Shown: positions 33,683 to 42,273 of the stretch, one piece after another | Position numbering within the stretch: position 1 is the first letter of the stretch | Layout of the letters: each line of letters starts with the position of its first letter | DNA from: Roseovarius sp. M141 | Lineage (GTDB): Bacteria > Pseudomonadota > Alphaproteobacteria > Rhodobacterales > Rhodobacteraceae | DNA: 64,000 nt | NCBI RefSeq assembly: GCF_024355225.1 | Contig: NZ_VCNH01000008.1 | Location: 2,790,001 to 2,854,000 of the forward strand | Direction: 5' to 3' | Made by a program: the position numbers and the translations under genes | The notes under the pieces: model-generated | The model's database searches: none | What the model was told of the DNA's origin: nothing | Seen by the model: only the letters and a program-made list of their open reading frames with translations

Positions 33683-34683
33683 GCCTCGGCCTCCGCGTTG
33701 GCGACGACCGGATGATGGCAGGCGCGCGCATGCCCCGGCTCTGCCTCGATCAACGCGGGCTGCTCGGCCTTGCACAGCGCATCGCCCGCTTCGCAGCGCG
33801 GATGAAACCGGCATCCGCTGGGCATGCGGCCAGCGGTCGGCGGCTGGCCCGATATGGTATGCACCGGCCCGCTGCCCCCGTCGGAACTGGGCTGGCAGGC
33901 GACCAGACCCGCTGTGTAGTGGTGGCGCGGCTTGCGGATCACCTGGTGTTTTGGACCGTATTCACAGATGCGGCCGGCATACATCACGGCGACGGTATCG
34001 CAGAGTTGATAGACCACACCCAGATCGTGGGTGATAAAGATGATCGACAGACCACGCTCATCGCGGAGTTGCTGCAAGAGGCGCAGGATCTGCGCCTGTA
34101 CCGTAACGTCGAGCGCCGTTGTCGGCTCGTCCGCGATGAGGATCTCGGGATCGCAGGCCAGCGCCACAGCGATCATCGCCCGCTGGCGCATTCCGCCCGA
34201 AAACTCATGGGCATAAGCGTTGGCCCGCCCCTCGGGATCGGGGATACCGACCTGACGCAGAATTTCGAGCATCCGCGCCCATGCATCGCGCCGACCGACG
34301 CCCTGATGATGCCGGATACTCTCGGCGATCTGGCGCCCTATCGTCATGACCGGATCGAGATGGCTGGCCGGGTTTTGAAAGATCATCCCGATCCGGCGGC
34401 CCCTCACCTGCGGCAGATCCTTTGCAGACATAGCTAGAACGTCGCGCCCATCACTTAGCTGCACCGAGCCGCCCGTCACCTTGAGCCGACTGCTGGGTAA
34501 AAGGCGGATCAGCGCGCGGCAAGTCACGCTCTTGCCCGAGCCCGACTCGCCGACGATGCCCAATATCTCACCGGGGCGCAGATCGAACGACACAGATTCA
34601 ATGATGGAATGCGAGGCGTCGGCGCCCTCATATGCGACGCTGAGATCCCGCACGCTCAGCACGGGTTTGGCCGGATCGCTCAT
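33679..34683 (-). CDS. Oligopeptide-type ABC transporter ATPase (OppD/DppD-like)
   Basis: A 334-residue ABC ATPase. Walker [21 protein letters not shown]-loop [15 protein letters not shown], signature [16 protein letters not shown], Walker [15 protein letters not shown]-loop FITHDLGVV and the C-terminal Cys-containing [15 protein letters not shown] are all present. Overlaps of ATGA type with both neighbours (permease at 34680, second ATPase at 33682) show tight translational coupling. It pairs with the OppF-like ATPase. Confidence 0.93.
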   Translation of the reverse strand: MSDPAKPVLSVRDLSVAYEGADASHSIIESVSFDLRPGEILGIVGESGSGKSVTCRALIRLLPSSRLKVTGGSVQLSDGRDVLAMSAKDLPQVRGRRIGMIFQNPASHLDPVMTIGRQIAESIRHHQGVGRRDAWARMLEILRQVGIPDPEGRANAYAHEFSGGMRQRAMIAVALACDPEILIADEPTTALDVTVQAQILRLLQQLRDERGLSIIFITHDLGVVYQLCDTVAVMYAGRICEYGPKHQVIRKPRHHYTAGLVACQPSSDGGSGPVHTISGQPPTAGRMPSGCRFHPRCEAGDALCKAEQPALIEAEPGHARACHHPVVANAEAEA

Positions 34684-35534
34684 TCGCGCACCCCCAAAGC
34701 TTCGCCAAGACCGTCAGCCATCAGGCTGAACCCCATGGCCAGCGTGACGATGGCAATGCCGGGAAAGGTGGTGATCCACCAGGCGGTTGTGATGAACCCC
34801 TGCCCTTCGGCAATCATCACGCCCCATTCCGCGACCGGTGGCTGCACACCAAGGCCAAGATAGCTGATCGCCGCGCCGTTCAGCAGCACCAGCACTGCAT
34901 CCGACATCGAAAACACGACCGACCCGAGGATGGCGTTGGGCATGATATGGCGAAACATCACGCGCGTGTTGCTATACCCTAGGCTGACTGCGGCCATCGC
35001 GAAATCCGACTTTTTCAGCACCAGAAACTGCGCGCGGATGAGGCGGGCATAGGACACCCAACCGACCAGCGCCATCGCGATGTAGAAGCTGCCCAGACCG
35101 GGGCCGATGATGGTGATGATCGCCAGCATCAACACGAGGAATGGAAAGGCGAGGACCACGTCAACCACCCGCATGAAAACTGTATCCACCCAGCCGCCGA
35201 AAAAACCCGAGACACTGCCAATGATCGTGCCGAGGATAAAGGGGAAGACGACGCCAAACAGGGCGATCTGCAGATCGATCCGGCCGCCCCATATCACGCG
35301 CGACAGCATGTCCCGCCCGAAATTGTCGGTGCCCAGGGGATGCGCCCATGAGGGCGCTTGCAACCGCACCGTCGCATCCTGATATATTGGATCATAGGGC
35401 GCCAACAGCGGCGCAAACAGCGCGATCAGCAGCCATGCGATCAGGATAGCAGCGCCCAGCGCCAGCGGCGTGACGCGGCTGGCAAATGGCCAGCGGATGG
35501 CCCACGCGCGGGCACGGATCTGCGCGCGGCTCAT
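34680..35534 (-). CDS. Peptide ABC transporter permease (OppC/DppC-like)
   Basis: A 284-residue inner-membrane permease. The N-terminal OppC-type segment (LALGAAILIAWLLIALFAPL, then HPLGTDNFGRDMLSRVIWGG) is followed by the BPD_transp_1 domain with about five further helices. The EAA-like loop reads MAAVSLGYSNTRVMFRHIMP. The start at 35534 overlaps the upstream permease stop as ATGA; a longer frame to 35729 lacks family support. It forms the translocation pore with the OppB-like permease. Confidence 0.93.
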   Translation of the reverse strand: MSRAQIRARAWAIRWPFASRVTPLALGAAILIAWLLIALFAPLLAPYDPIYQDATVRLQAPSWAHPLGTDNFGRDMLSRVIWGGRIDLQIALFGVVFPFILGTIIGSVSGFFGGWVDTVFMRVVDVVLAFPFLVLMLAIITIIGPGLGSFYIAMALVGWVSYARLIRAQFLVLKKSDFAMAAVSLGYSNTRVMFRHIMPNAILGSVVFSMSDAVLVLLNGAAISYLGLGVQPPVAEWGVMIAEGQGFITTAWWITTFPGIAIVTLAMGFSLMADGLGEALGVRE

Positions 35535-36469
35535 AGCTTGATCCTCGGATCGATCGTGACGGTCAGGATATCGGCGAGGAAATTCACCAGCACTGTCGCG
35601 CAAGCAAAGACCATCGCGACGCCCTGCACCACCATGTAGTCTCGGGTAAAGATGCCCCGTACCAGAAGCTGCCCCATGCCGGGGATTGCAAACACCGTCT
35701 CGATCACGACCGATCCGCTGATGAGCCAACCGATATTGACGGCCAGGAGGTTCACTGTAGGCACAAGGGAGTTTGGTACGACATGACGCCAGAACACCGT
35801 ATTTTCAGACAGCCCCCGCGCGCGCGCGGCAGTGGCCTGATCCGATTGCAACTCGGCCAGGATCGAGGCGCGCAGGTTGCGTGTGAGAACGGCCGCCAGC
35901 GCCAAACCGGACGTCAGGCACGGCAGAACCATATGATGCACCTTGGCCCAAAACGTGCGGCCATAACCTGTCACCGGGAACCAGCCCAGTTGCACGCTGA
36001 ACAAAAGTATCAGCATGATTCCCAGCCAGAACGCCGGAAATCCAAGCCCGGCGGTCGAGATGATGCGGATCAGGTGATCAGCCCAACCGCCCCGCCGCCG
36101 CGCCGCAATGGCCGCCATCGGTGTCGCGATCAACAGCGCCAGCAGCACGCTGCCGATAACCAGCACCAGCGTCGGTTCGATCCGTGTCGCGATCAGCTTG
36201 AGCACGTCGACCTTGTAGAGGATAGACTTGCCCAACTCGCCCTTGAAGAGGTTCTTGACGAAGTAGAAATATTGCAGCCAAAGCGGCTCGTTCAGACCAA
36301 ACTGCTCGCGCACACGGCGCAGCGCCTCTTCGGTCGTGCGCGGCCCTAGAAGGACACGCGCCGGATCACCGGGGATCGAGCGAACCATCACAAACGTGAT
36401 GATACTTATGCCCACCAAGACCGGAATCAGCTGAAACGGACGGTAGAGGACAAAGCGGTATCGGCTCAT
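35531..36469 (-). CDS. Peptide ABC transporter permease (OppB/DppB-like)
   Basis: A 312-residue permease with the OppB-type N-terminus (FQLIPVLVGISIITFVMVRS then IPGDPARVLLG and REQFGLNEPLWLQYF) and six predicted helices. The EAA loop is ARARGLSENTVFWRHVVPNS. ATGA overlaps join it to the hydrolase upstream and the OppC-like permease downstream. It is part of the same complete importer. Confidence 0.93.
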   Translation of the reverse strand: MSRYRFVLYRPFQLIPVLVGISIITFVMVRSIPGDPARVLLGPRTTEEALRRVREQFGLNEPLWLQYFYFVKNLFKGELGKSILYKVDVLKLIATRIEPTLVLVIGSVLLALLIATPMAAIAARRRGGWADHLIRIISTAGLGFPAFWLGIMLILLFSVQLGWFPVTGYGRTFWAKVHHMVLPCLTSGLALAAVLTRNLRASILAELQSDQATAARARGLSENTVFWRHVVPNSLVPTVNLLAVNIGWLISGSVVIETVFAIPGMGQLLVRGIFTRDYMVVQGVAMVFACATVLVNFLADILTVTIDPRIKL

Positions 36470-37410
36470 CCGGATACCCCGTCAACGCGGTCGAGAAACG
36501 CCGTGAGCGCGGCGCGATAGGCCTCGGGCTCTTCGTAAAAGGGTGAATGCGAGGAATTGGCAAAAATCTCGATCTGCGAGTCGGGCAGCACCTGATGCAT
36601 TCTCATGCCGCAGACAGGTGCCAAGGCGTCATGCGTGCCCTGAATAACGAAACAGGGCCAGTTGAAATCCTTGAGAGCGCCCAGCCGGTTCCAGTCTTTC
36701 AGGTTGCCGGTGTAGTGGTACTCGTTCGCGCCCTGCATGGTTTCGAAGATCGGATAGTTGAAGCCCTCCTTGGACCTTTGAACGGGTTTTGGACGCTCAT
36801 TCAGACGCCGGATATGGCGGTGATCAAGCAAGGTGATCGCCGCCGCGTAGGCTGGATGATCGAACCATCCCATCGCCTCGTATCGCTGCATCATCATGAC
36901 CGTCTCCGAACCCAGCGCATTTCGGTGCCGCTCAATCTGTTGCAGTAGATGCGGCATGTCGGCACAGGTATTGGCCAATATCATGCTACGCAGACGGGCC
37001 GGATGACGCAGGGCATATTCAATACCGCACCAGCCGCCCCAAGAATGGCCTAGAAAATGCACAGATCCGAGTCCAAGCGCATCCAGCACCGCCTCAACCT
37101 CATCCGCGTAGCGGGTGATTTCCCACAAAGCTGGATCGGTGGGTGCGTCAGACGCGCCGGTGCCGAGCTGATCATAGGTGACCACACGAAATCCCTCATC
37201 CGCCAGCGGCACATGCGGGTCGCGCAGATAGTCACTGGGCAGACCCGGCCCGCCATTGAGGCAAAAGAGCACCCGCTCGCCCGTGCCATAGCTATAGGCC
37301 GTCACGCGACCATGCGGCGTCTCGATCTGCGTTACTTCGTCGGCAGCGCGATCATCCCAAACGCGAAAACCATGGGTCAGACGCCCCGTTTCGGCCATTC
37401 CAGAAATCAT
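36466..37410 (-). CDS. Proline-iminopeptidase-like alpha/beta hydrolase (second of tandem pair)
   Basis: A 314-residue S33-type hydrolase. The oxyanion motif NGGPGLPSDYLRD, the strand YDQLGTGASDAP and the nucleophile elbow GHSWGGWCGIEYAL are typical of proline iminopeptidases. The acid Asp lies in IQGTHDALAPVCGMRM and the His in NSSHSPFYEEPE. There is no signal peptide, so the enzyme is cytoplasmic. It overlaps the upstream paralogue as ATGA (37407-37410). The pair is about half identical by eye. It probably cleaves an N-terminal residue or amide from compounds brought in by the co-encoded ABC importer. Confidence 0.92.
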   Translation of the reverse strand: MISGMAETGRLTHGFRVWDDRAADEVTQIETPHGRVTAYSYGTGERVLFCLNGGPGLPSDYLRDPHVPLADEGFRVVTYDQLGTGASDAPTDPALWEITRYADEVEAVLDALGLGSVHFLGHSWGGWCGIEYALRHPARLRSMILANTCADMPHLLQQIERHRNALGSETVMMMQRYEAMGWFDHPAYAAAITLLDHRHIRRLNERPKPVQRSKEGFNYPIFETMQGANEYHYTGNLKDWNRLGALKDFNWPCFVIQGTHDALAPVCGMRMHQVLPDSQIEIFANSSHSPFYEEPEAYRAALTAFLDRVDGVSG

Positions 37411-38297
37411 GCCGTCGACGTCCTCTCAAGAAATTTCAGCAATGCCGGATAGTAGGCGTGCGGTTCTTCAAAGAAGGGCATGTGGCTGCTGTTAGGGAAA
37501 ACATGCAACTCGACATCGGGCAGCACCTCCTTCATGCGCCGCGCGCAAGCAGGGGTCAGTTCGTCATGCTGGCCGGTGGTGATAAGGCACGGCACCTTGA
37601 TCTTGTGCATGTCCGGGATGCGATTCCAGTTTGCCATGTTACCAGTATACAGAAATTCGTTCGGCCCCTGCATCGTTTCGTATGGCCCCATATTCCAATC
37701 ATCCAGCGAGCGTTTCACCGGCGCAGGCCATTCATCCAACCGGCAAACATGGCGATAATTCAGCAGCGTGACAGCCGCCTGATATTCAGGATGATCCAGC
37801 GTTCCCATCGCTTCGTGGCGCTGCATCATCGCCACCGTCTCAGACCCCAAGGCGTCGCGCAGGCGGTTCAACTCGGACACCAGATGCGGAATGTCGGCAG
37901 CCGTGTTTTCAAGTATCAGCGTTTTCAGGCTATCAGGATAGGTCAGCGCATACTCTATGCCCAGCCAGCCGCCCCATGATTGGCCGATGAAATGCACTTT
38001 ACCGAGGCCCAGCGCCGTGCGCACTGTCTCGGTCTCTTCCACATAGCGCTGGATGGTCCAAAGGGCGGGATCGGTCGGTCGATCCGACGCGCCGGTGCCC
38101 AATTGGTCCCACGCGACGACCCGGTATCCTTTTTCAGCAAGGCACGAATGCGAGTCTCGCAGGTAGTCGCAGGGCAGTCCCGGCCCGCCATTTGCGCAGA
38201 GCACGACATTGTCGCCGTTGCCAAAGCTGTAGGTTTTGACGGTGTAACCGTCTACCGTGACGTCCTGCACGTCATCCGGCTGGATTTCTGACCACAT
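37407..38297 (-). CDS. Proline-iminopeptidase-like alpha/beta hydrolase (first of tandem pair)
   Basis: A 296-residue S33-type hydrolase, paralogue of the next gene. Motifs: NGGPGLPCDYLRDSH (oxyanion), WDQLGTGASDRP, nucleophile elbow GQSWGGWLGIEYAL, acid Asp in TTGQHDELTPACARRM and His in NSSHMPFFEEPHAY. It has a good ribosome site GAGAGGA before the ATG at 38297 and is the first gene of the seven-gene operon. A CTATCAA-N2-TTGATAG palindrome lies about 60 bases upstream. Tandem duplication suggests related substrates with different side-chain preference or hetero-oligomers. Confidence 0.92.
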   Translation of the reverse strand: MWSEIQPDDVQDVTVDGYTVKTYSFGNGDNVVLCANGGPGLPCDYLRDSHSCLAEKGYRVVAWDQLGTGASDRPTDPALWTIQRYVEETETVRTALGLGKVHFIGQSWGGWLGIEYALTYPDSLKTLILENTAADIPHLVSELNRLRDALGSETVAMMQRHEAMGTLDHPEYQAAVTLLNYRHVCRLDEWPAPVKRSLDDWNMGPYETMQGPNEFLYTGNMANWNRIPDMHKIKVPCLITTGQHDELTPACARRMKEVLPDVELHVFPNSSHMPFFEEPHAYYPALLKFLERTSTA

Positions 38298-38354
38298 AAC
38301 GGATTCCTCTCATTTTCATCGCGATGCTAGCGGCAGTGATGAGTGGGCGTCCAC

Positions 38355-38370
38355 CTATCAATTTTGATAG
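38355..38370. promoter_or_regulatory. Palindrome upstream of hydrolase/ABC operon, candidate operator
   Basis: CTATCAATTTTGATAG reads as CTATCAA and TTGATAG around two bases. It is 58 bases before the operon's first ATG. A TATACC that could be a -10 lies upstream of it (near 38388 on the minus strand), so a protein bound here could block transcription. No regulator gene is adjacent. Confidence 0.5.
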
Positions 38371-38482
38371 ACGCTCGGCGGATTCGGTATAGTCCACCAA
38401 AGTCAGTCTGATAGAGCGGCAGTCCGGTCGGTGCTGCCAGACAGATTCGAAGCAGTCTCCGAATAGACAGTGTCGCTGTCTC

Positions 38483-38706
38483 TTATGACGCGCAGAGACC
38501 GCGCCGCTCGGCAAGAGCGGCGGCGCGGTTCAGCTTGAAAATGGGTCGACTTGAGAGGCTGCGCTCCTGATCTAAATGATTGTAGAGGGAGGCGTGACCG
38601 GAGGCCAACTTCTGTCGGCTTCGCAATCGCCTGAAACGTAACATCGCCCGCTCCTGTCTTCGAAACGGCAGATGCAAATTCTCTGCCCTACTGTTCAACC
38701 AGCATC
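38483..38706 (-). pseudogene. IS6-family transposase, C-terminal fragment
   Basis: About 70 residues: NSRAENLHLPFRRQERAM, LRFRRLRSRQKLASGHASLY, NHLDQERSLSSR and AAALAERRGL. This is the conserved C-terminus of IS6-type transposases (NNRAENSHxPxRRRERxMxxF). The upstream part is removed by the IS3 element, whose end lies at 38707. No IS6 N-terminal part is found on the other side of that element; one occurs at 15773-15982. Confidence 0.85.
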
Positions 38707-40053
38707 TGAACCGCGCCGGGTTCGCCCGAGGCTGATTTGTCTTAGCAACGCGGCGATGTCTGATCTTTCCAGAGCTGTATAGAACTTTGCCTCTGCCTCG
38801 GCTGGTGGGATGTTCCCGATGGGTTCGAGAAGACGGCGGTTATTGAACCAGTCGAGCCATTCGAGCGTGGCATACTCGACAGCCTTAAAGTCCGGCCAAG
38901 GCCCACGGGGACGTTTGACTTCGGCTTTGAACAAGCCATTGATCTCGGCCAAGGCATTGTCATAGGCATCCCCGACGCTGCCAACCGAAGGTGCTATTTT
39001 GGCTTCGGCCAACCGCTCTGTGTATTTAATCGACAAATATTGCGATCCGCGGTCCGAATGATGCACGAGCTTGTCCTGCGCGGGCCTGCGTTGATGAATG
39101 GCTCGCTCCAAAGCATCCAAGACGAAGTCGGCGTGCCGTGCGGCTTGCCCGCCAACCGACGATCCGACGGGCAAACACATCGATCACGAAGGCAACGTAG
39201 ACAAAGCCCCGCTAGGTCGCGACATATGTGAAGTCATCGTCCATTGTCCTTGGACCAGTGGCGGACAAAGAACGATCCCACAGCACGTTCGGCGCGGGCG
39301 CATGGAACTGGCGGTTCACCCGGTCCAGCGGGCACGCCAGTGCTTTGTCGGGGGTCGTCGTTCTGGGCTTCTTGCCACGAATGACGCCCTCGATCTCAAT
39401 ATCCTTCATGAGGCGGGAAGCGGTGCAACGTGCAATGGCAAAGCCTTCCCTGCGCATCTGATGCCAGACCTTTCTCACGCCATACACGCGGAGGTTTTCC
39501 TCAAATACCCGCTCGATCTCGGGCTTCAGTTCAGTATCACGCTGCGCCCGCGCCGACAGACGCGACGGATCCGATCGCTTGGCCAGATGGTCGTAAAACG
39601 TCGCTGGGGCAATCGGCAACGCGCGGCAGATTGGCTCGACCCCAAGATCGGTACGGTGTACTTCTATGAACTGGATCATCGTTTGAACGGGCGGTCGAGC
39701 TCCGCCTGGGCAAAATACGCTGATGCCTTGGAAGGATCTCGTTGGCTTGCTTGAGTTCGCGAACCTCGCGTTCCAAGGCCTTCATCTTCTCTGCCATCTC
39801 GGTCGTGGCGCCGCCACGCTGGCCCGTATCAACTTCGACCTTTTTGACCCACTCGTTCAGCGTTTGTGGTGCGCAGCCAATCTTCGACGAAATTGACAGG
39901 ATCGCCGACCAGCGGCTCTCATGCTGCCCTTGATTGTCCAAAACCATGCGAACGGCTCGTTCGCGCACTTCGGGGAATATTTGTTCGTTGTTTTGTTCAT
40001 GATGCTCCATCCTATTCATGAGTTGGAGCCTCCGGCAAACCCGGCGCGGTTCA
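38707..40053 (-). mobile_element. IS3-family insertion sequence with degraded transposase
   Basis: A 1347-bp element. Its ends match as inverted repeats: TGAACCGCGCCGGGTT at 38707 and the complement ending at 40053, continuing with mismatches into GCCCGAGGCT / GCCGGAGGCT. No target duplication is visible: the left flank is an IS6 fragment and the right flank an IS110 fragment, so the surroundings were rearranged. The transposase inside is inactivated. Confidence 0.87.
38710..40010 (-). pseudogene. IS3 transposase OrfA/OrfB, broken
   Basis: OrfA begins at 40010 ([20 protein letters not shown] with [19 protein letters not shown] and a Leu-zipper [20 protein letters not shown]). OrfB follows in another frame ([35 protein letters not shown]). 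OrfB then meets a stop at 39212-39214 where a Trp codon is expected (TYVAT then RGFVYVAFVIDVFARRIVGW). A further frameshift near 39165 precedes HHSDRGSQYLSIKYTERLAE and the C-terminal WLDWFNNRRLLEPIG. The DDE domain is thus recognisable but cannot be made as one protein; the OrfA-OrfB frameshift is normal for the family, the other two lesions are not. Confidence 0.87.
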
Positions 40054-40158
40054 GTTGCGCCAAACTTCTCCCTGCCCCCTTACGCTCCGATGTCCTCGCG
40101 ACCTACAGCGGGCTTATGCCGCTGCGGCCGGAGACTGGTAGACGCCGCCCCGGGCCAT
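40054..40158. mobile_element. IS110 end fragment (105 bp)
   Basis: These 105 bases equal the left end of IS110 copy 1 (19653-19757) with two mismatches, in the same orientation. They include the last 14 transposase codons (MARGGVYQSPAAAA). The fragment abuts the IS3 right end at 40053/40054 and on the other side is fused in frame to a truncated immunity-like gene. Confidence 0.9.
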
Positions 40159-40605
40159 ATAATCAGGCCGGTAGGCATACCGCTCCCAGCCCGCCTCAAT
40201 CATTCTGTCGTGGATCGCCTGCGCGAGCGCACCGGCCTCTTCGAAGGGTAGCGGCTCCATCGGCAGCACCGACCTCAAGCTGTCCAGCCACAGGGCCGTG
40301 TAACGGACCACGATGATGCGCCCCGGCGGTATTTCCACCGGATCGCACTGGTCATCGCTGCAGCGGATTGCATAGCCGTCCGGCCCCTCGGTGGCCGAGG
40401 CGGGCGTCTCGAAATAGAGAGCGCCTATATCCTTCTGCCCATCGAGATCGTTCTGGAGGTCGATGCCGTTGCGCTTCTGGAAATCCGTGATGGTGTCGAG
40501 AAGATGACTCGTCAGCACTTTGAGAGGCTCCATTACGATATTTTCCGATGCATCGTCACGGTCCCAGACCCACCACACGTCCTGAATCGCACCGATGACC
40601 GCCAC
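40114..40605 (-). pseudogene. Truncated immunity-like protein fused to an IS110 tail
   Basis: A 163-residue frame starting with GTG at 40605. Residues 1 to about 149 are a paralogue of the upstream 263-residue protein: PPGRIIVVRYTALWLDSLRS VLPMEPLPFEEAGALAQAIH aligns with its PAGRYVQIGYVGPKIDGITS VLPMEPLEFEDARAMAEDIY. After AGWERYAYRPDY the sequence switches to MARGGVYQSPAAAA, the C-terminus of IS110 transposase. The C-terminal third and any N-terminal membrane anchor are missing. It follows the first immunity candidate by 28 bases. Probably a second immunity gene broken by an IS110-mediated event, though a short product could still be made. Confidence 0.7.
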
Positions 40606-40633
40606 CGAAAGCGCCGGAGCTCCGCGCCGCAGA

Positions 40634-41425
40634 TCACTTCTCCGGCCGCCAGTCGGGATCGTCCAGCCAGATATCGATACCTATGTCCTTGTTCCTGTCG
40701 CCGGTAATGGCTTCGCGACGCGCTTCGAGGAGATCGTAAAAATCGGATGGATAAGTCAGCCACCCGACGGTCAGGATGTATCGGTCGGGATAGTCGTCCG
40801 GTAACGGCGTTCCCGGAACCGGCGGCGCGCTGGGACCGGGCGGCAGAGCGTTGTAGTATTTGATCACGATGGAAACGCGCGCCTCGTCATCGCCGCATCC
40901 GACCATCAGGGCATAGGTATGACGAGGCGTCGTGCCGATCGTCTCGGCAATAGATTGCGGGCTGACCTCGGGGCGGTATCGCTTCGTCTCCCACCCGCCC
41001 TGCTCGAGCCTGCGGTAGATATCCTCGGCCATGGCGCGGGCATCCTCGAACTCCAGCGGCTCCATCGGCAGCACGGAGGTAATGCCGTCGATCTTCGGCC
41101 CGACATAACCGATCTGAACGTAACGCCCGGCGGGCAGCGTGGCACCGCAGCCGCCGCTCTTGTAAGTGACGATATACCCGTCCGGATCGCTGCTGACCGA
41201 GGCGCGCGCCTGAAAGGCGAAGATGCCTTGGTCCGACCGCCCATGATAATCGGCTTCGCGATCCAATCCGTTGCTCTTGGAAAAGTCCGAAACGGTATCG
41301 TTCAGCCCTACGACCAGCTCCACTGCGGGTTTGGCCATCTGTTCACCTCTCATTCCATAACCTAATATCGCGATCCCGATCAGAGCACCCAGCCCAAAAA
41401 TGATGATCCATTGGCGCCGGCTCAA
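40634..41425 (-). CDS. Membrane-anchored periplasmic protein, candidate T6SS immunity protein
   Basis: A 263-residue protein with an N-terminal membrane anchor (WIIIFGLGALIGIAILGYGM) and a soluble periplasmic domain. I know no family name. Its start overlaps the candidate effector's stop as ATGA (41422-41425), the coupling seen in effector-immunity pairs. A truncated paralogue follows. The upstream context (DUF4123 chaperone, candidate effector) suggests it neutralises an effector acting in the periplasm. Function is inferred purely from position and topology. Confidence 0.6.
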   Translation of the reverse strand: MSRRQWIIIFGLGALIGIAILGYGMRGEQMAKPAVELVVGLNDTVSDFSKSNGLDREADYHGRSDQGIFAFQARASVSSDPDGYIVTYKSGGCGATLPAGRYVQIGYVGPKIDGITSVLPMEPLEFEDARAMAEDIYRRLEQGGWETKRYRPEVSPQSIAETIGTTPRHTYALMVGCGDDEARVSIVIKYYNALPPGPSAPPVPGTPLPDDYPDRYILTVGWLTYPSDFYDLLEARREAITGDRNKDIGIDIWLDDPDWRPEK

Positions 41426-42273
41426 TTGATACCCTCAATCCGATACATCTCATTCAGGAGCGCTTCGTAATAATCCACTCTGTCACGGGGATTCGAGATG
41501 CTTCCCTCAAGCGGAACCAACCCGTCGCGCGTGCAGGTCCTGGCAATGGGAATCGAGGTCATGTCTTGAAACACATTGACGGTGTCGATTGCCGCCATCG
41601 TCTGGAACGTGCCTGGCCAACGCGCATAGACCGGTTGGACGACCTCCTCCTGCTCATAACGTGCGATGGTGTTCGCCGCGCGGCGCAAATCCCCGTCTCG
41701 CATCTGCTTCATCGCTCTCACGATGTTCTCGTTGACCTCTATCTCGCCATTCTCGACACATTCCAGAAACCGGTCGATGCCGCAATTCGCGGCCATGCGA
41801 TTGGGCGGATAGATGCTCTCGAATATCGCCACGTTGGCATCCCCCAAGGCGGCCAGCCCGTTTTGCGGGAAGTCGGATACCGCGCCCGGCCAGTTCTGCG
41901 AGGGGTTCGTGAACTGCCGCATCGCGCACCCGCCCTGCACCGAAACGTAGGAGGCAAGCCGCACCCAGTGGTTCTCGGGCATGTCGCGGGCAAGATCGCT
42001 ATAGGCCTGCGTTATGCGCCCGTTGCGCATGACCTCGGCGGGTACTTCGCGGTAGGACCCTTCCGCCATGTTGAAGTCCACCGCTCCCGGCCCCTGCCGC
42101 CTGATCTGGTTCACTTCATCGTGCGCCTGCGCCATCGCCTCTTCGCAATTGTCCGGACATGTCCCTACGGAGGAGAATGAGGAGCTGGTGGTGCTCAGCG
42201 GGGCATCTTGAGGCATCAGGTAGGCTTTCGCGTCTTGGGGGCGGACAGCAGCATGCAGCGCAGTGTCGTACAT
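41422..42273 (-). CDS. Candidate T6SS effector (DUF2515-like region)
   Basis: A 283-residue protein with no signal peptide. It starts at ATG 42273 behind AGGAAAGGAA, overlapping the DUF4123 gene's end by 58 bases. The segment NGRITQAYSDLARDMPENHW then VRLASYVSVQGGCAMRQFTN and LGDANVAIFESIYPPNRMAA recalls the NxTRTxAYxxF..PEIHWAxLAxMVSRNGG pattern of DUF2515 proteins; this is from memory and tentative. Five or more Cys (CPDNCEEA, GGCAMR, NCGIDRFLECVENG) would suit an exported toxin. Its position between a DUF4123 chaperone and an anchored immunity candidate is the main evidence for effector status. The enzymatic activity is unknown. Confidence 0.55.
   Translation of the reverse strand: MYDTALHAAVRPQDAKAYLMPQDAPLSTTSSSFSSVGTCPDNCEEAMAQAHDEVNQIRRQGPGAVDFNMAEGSYREVPAEVMRNGRITQAYSDLARDMPENHWVRLASYVSVQGGCAMRQFTNPSQNWPGAVSDFPQNGLAALGDANVAIFESIYPPNRMAANCGIDRFLECVENGEIEVNENIVRAMKQMRDGDLRRAANTIARYEQEEVVQPVYARWPGTFQTMAAIDTVNVFQDMTSIPIARTCTRDGLVPLEGSISNPRDRVDYYEALLNEMYRIEGIN

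Noticed and set aside
38707..40053. Target-site duplication of the IS3 element
   Set aside because: Flanks AGCAT and TTGCG do not match; both neighbours are other IS fragments, so the original target is lost.
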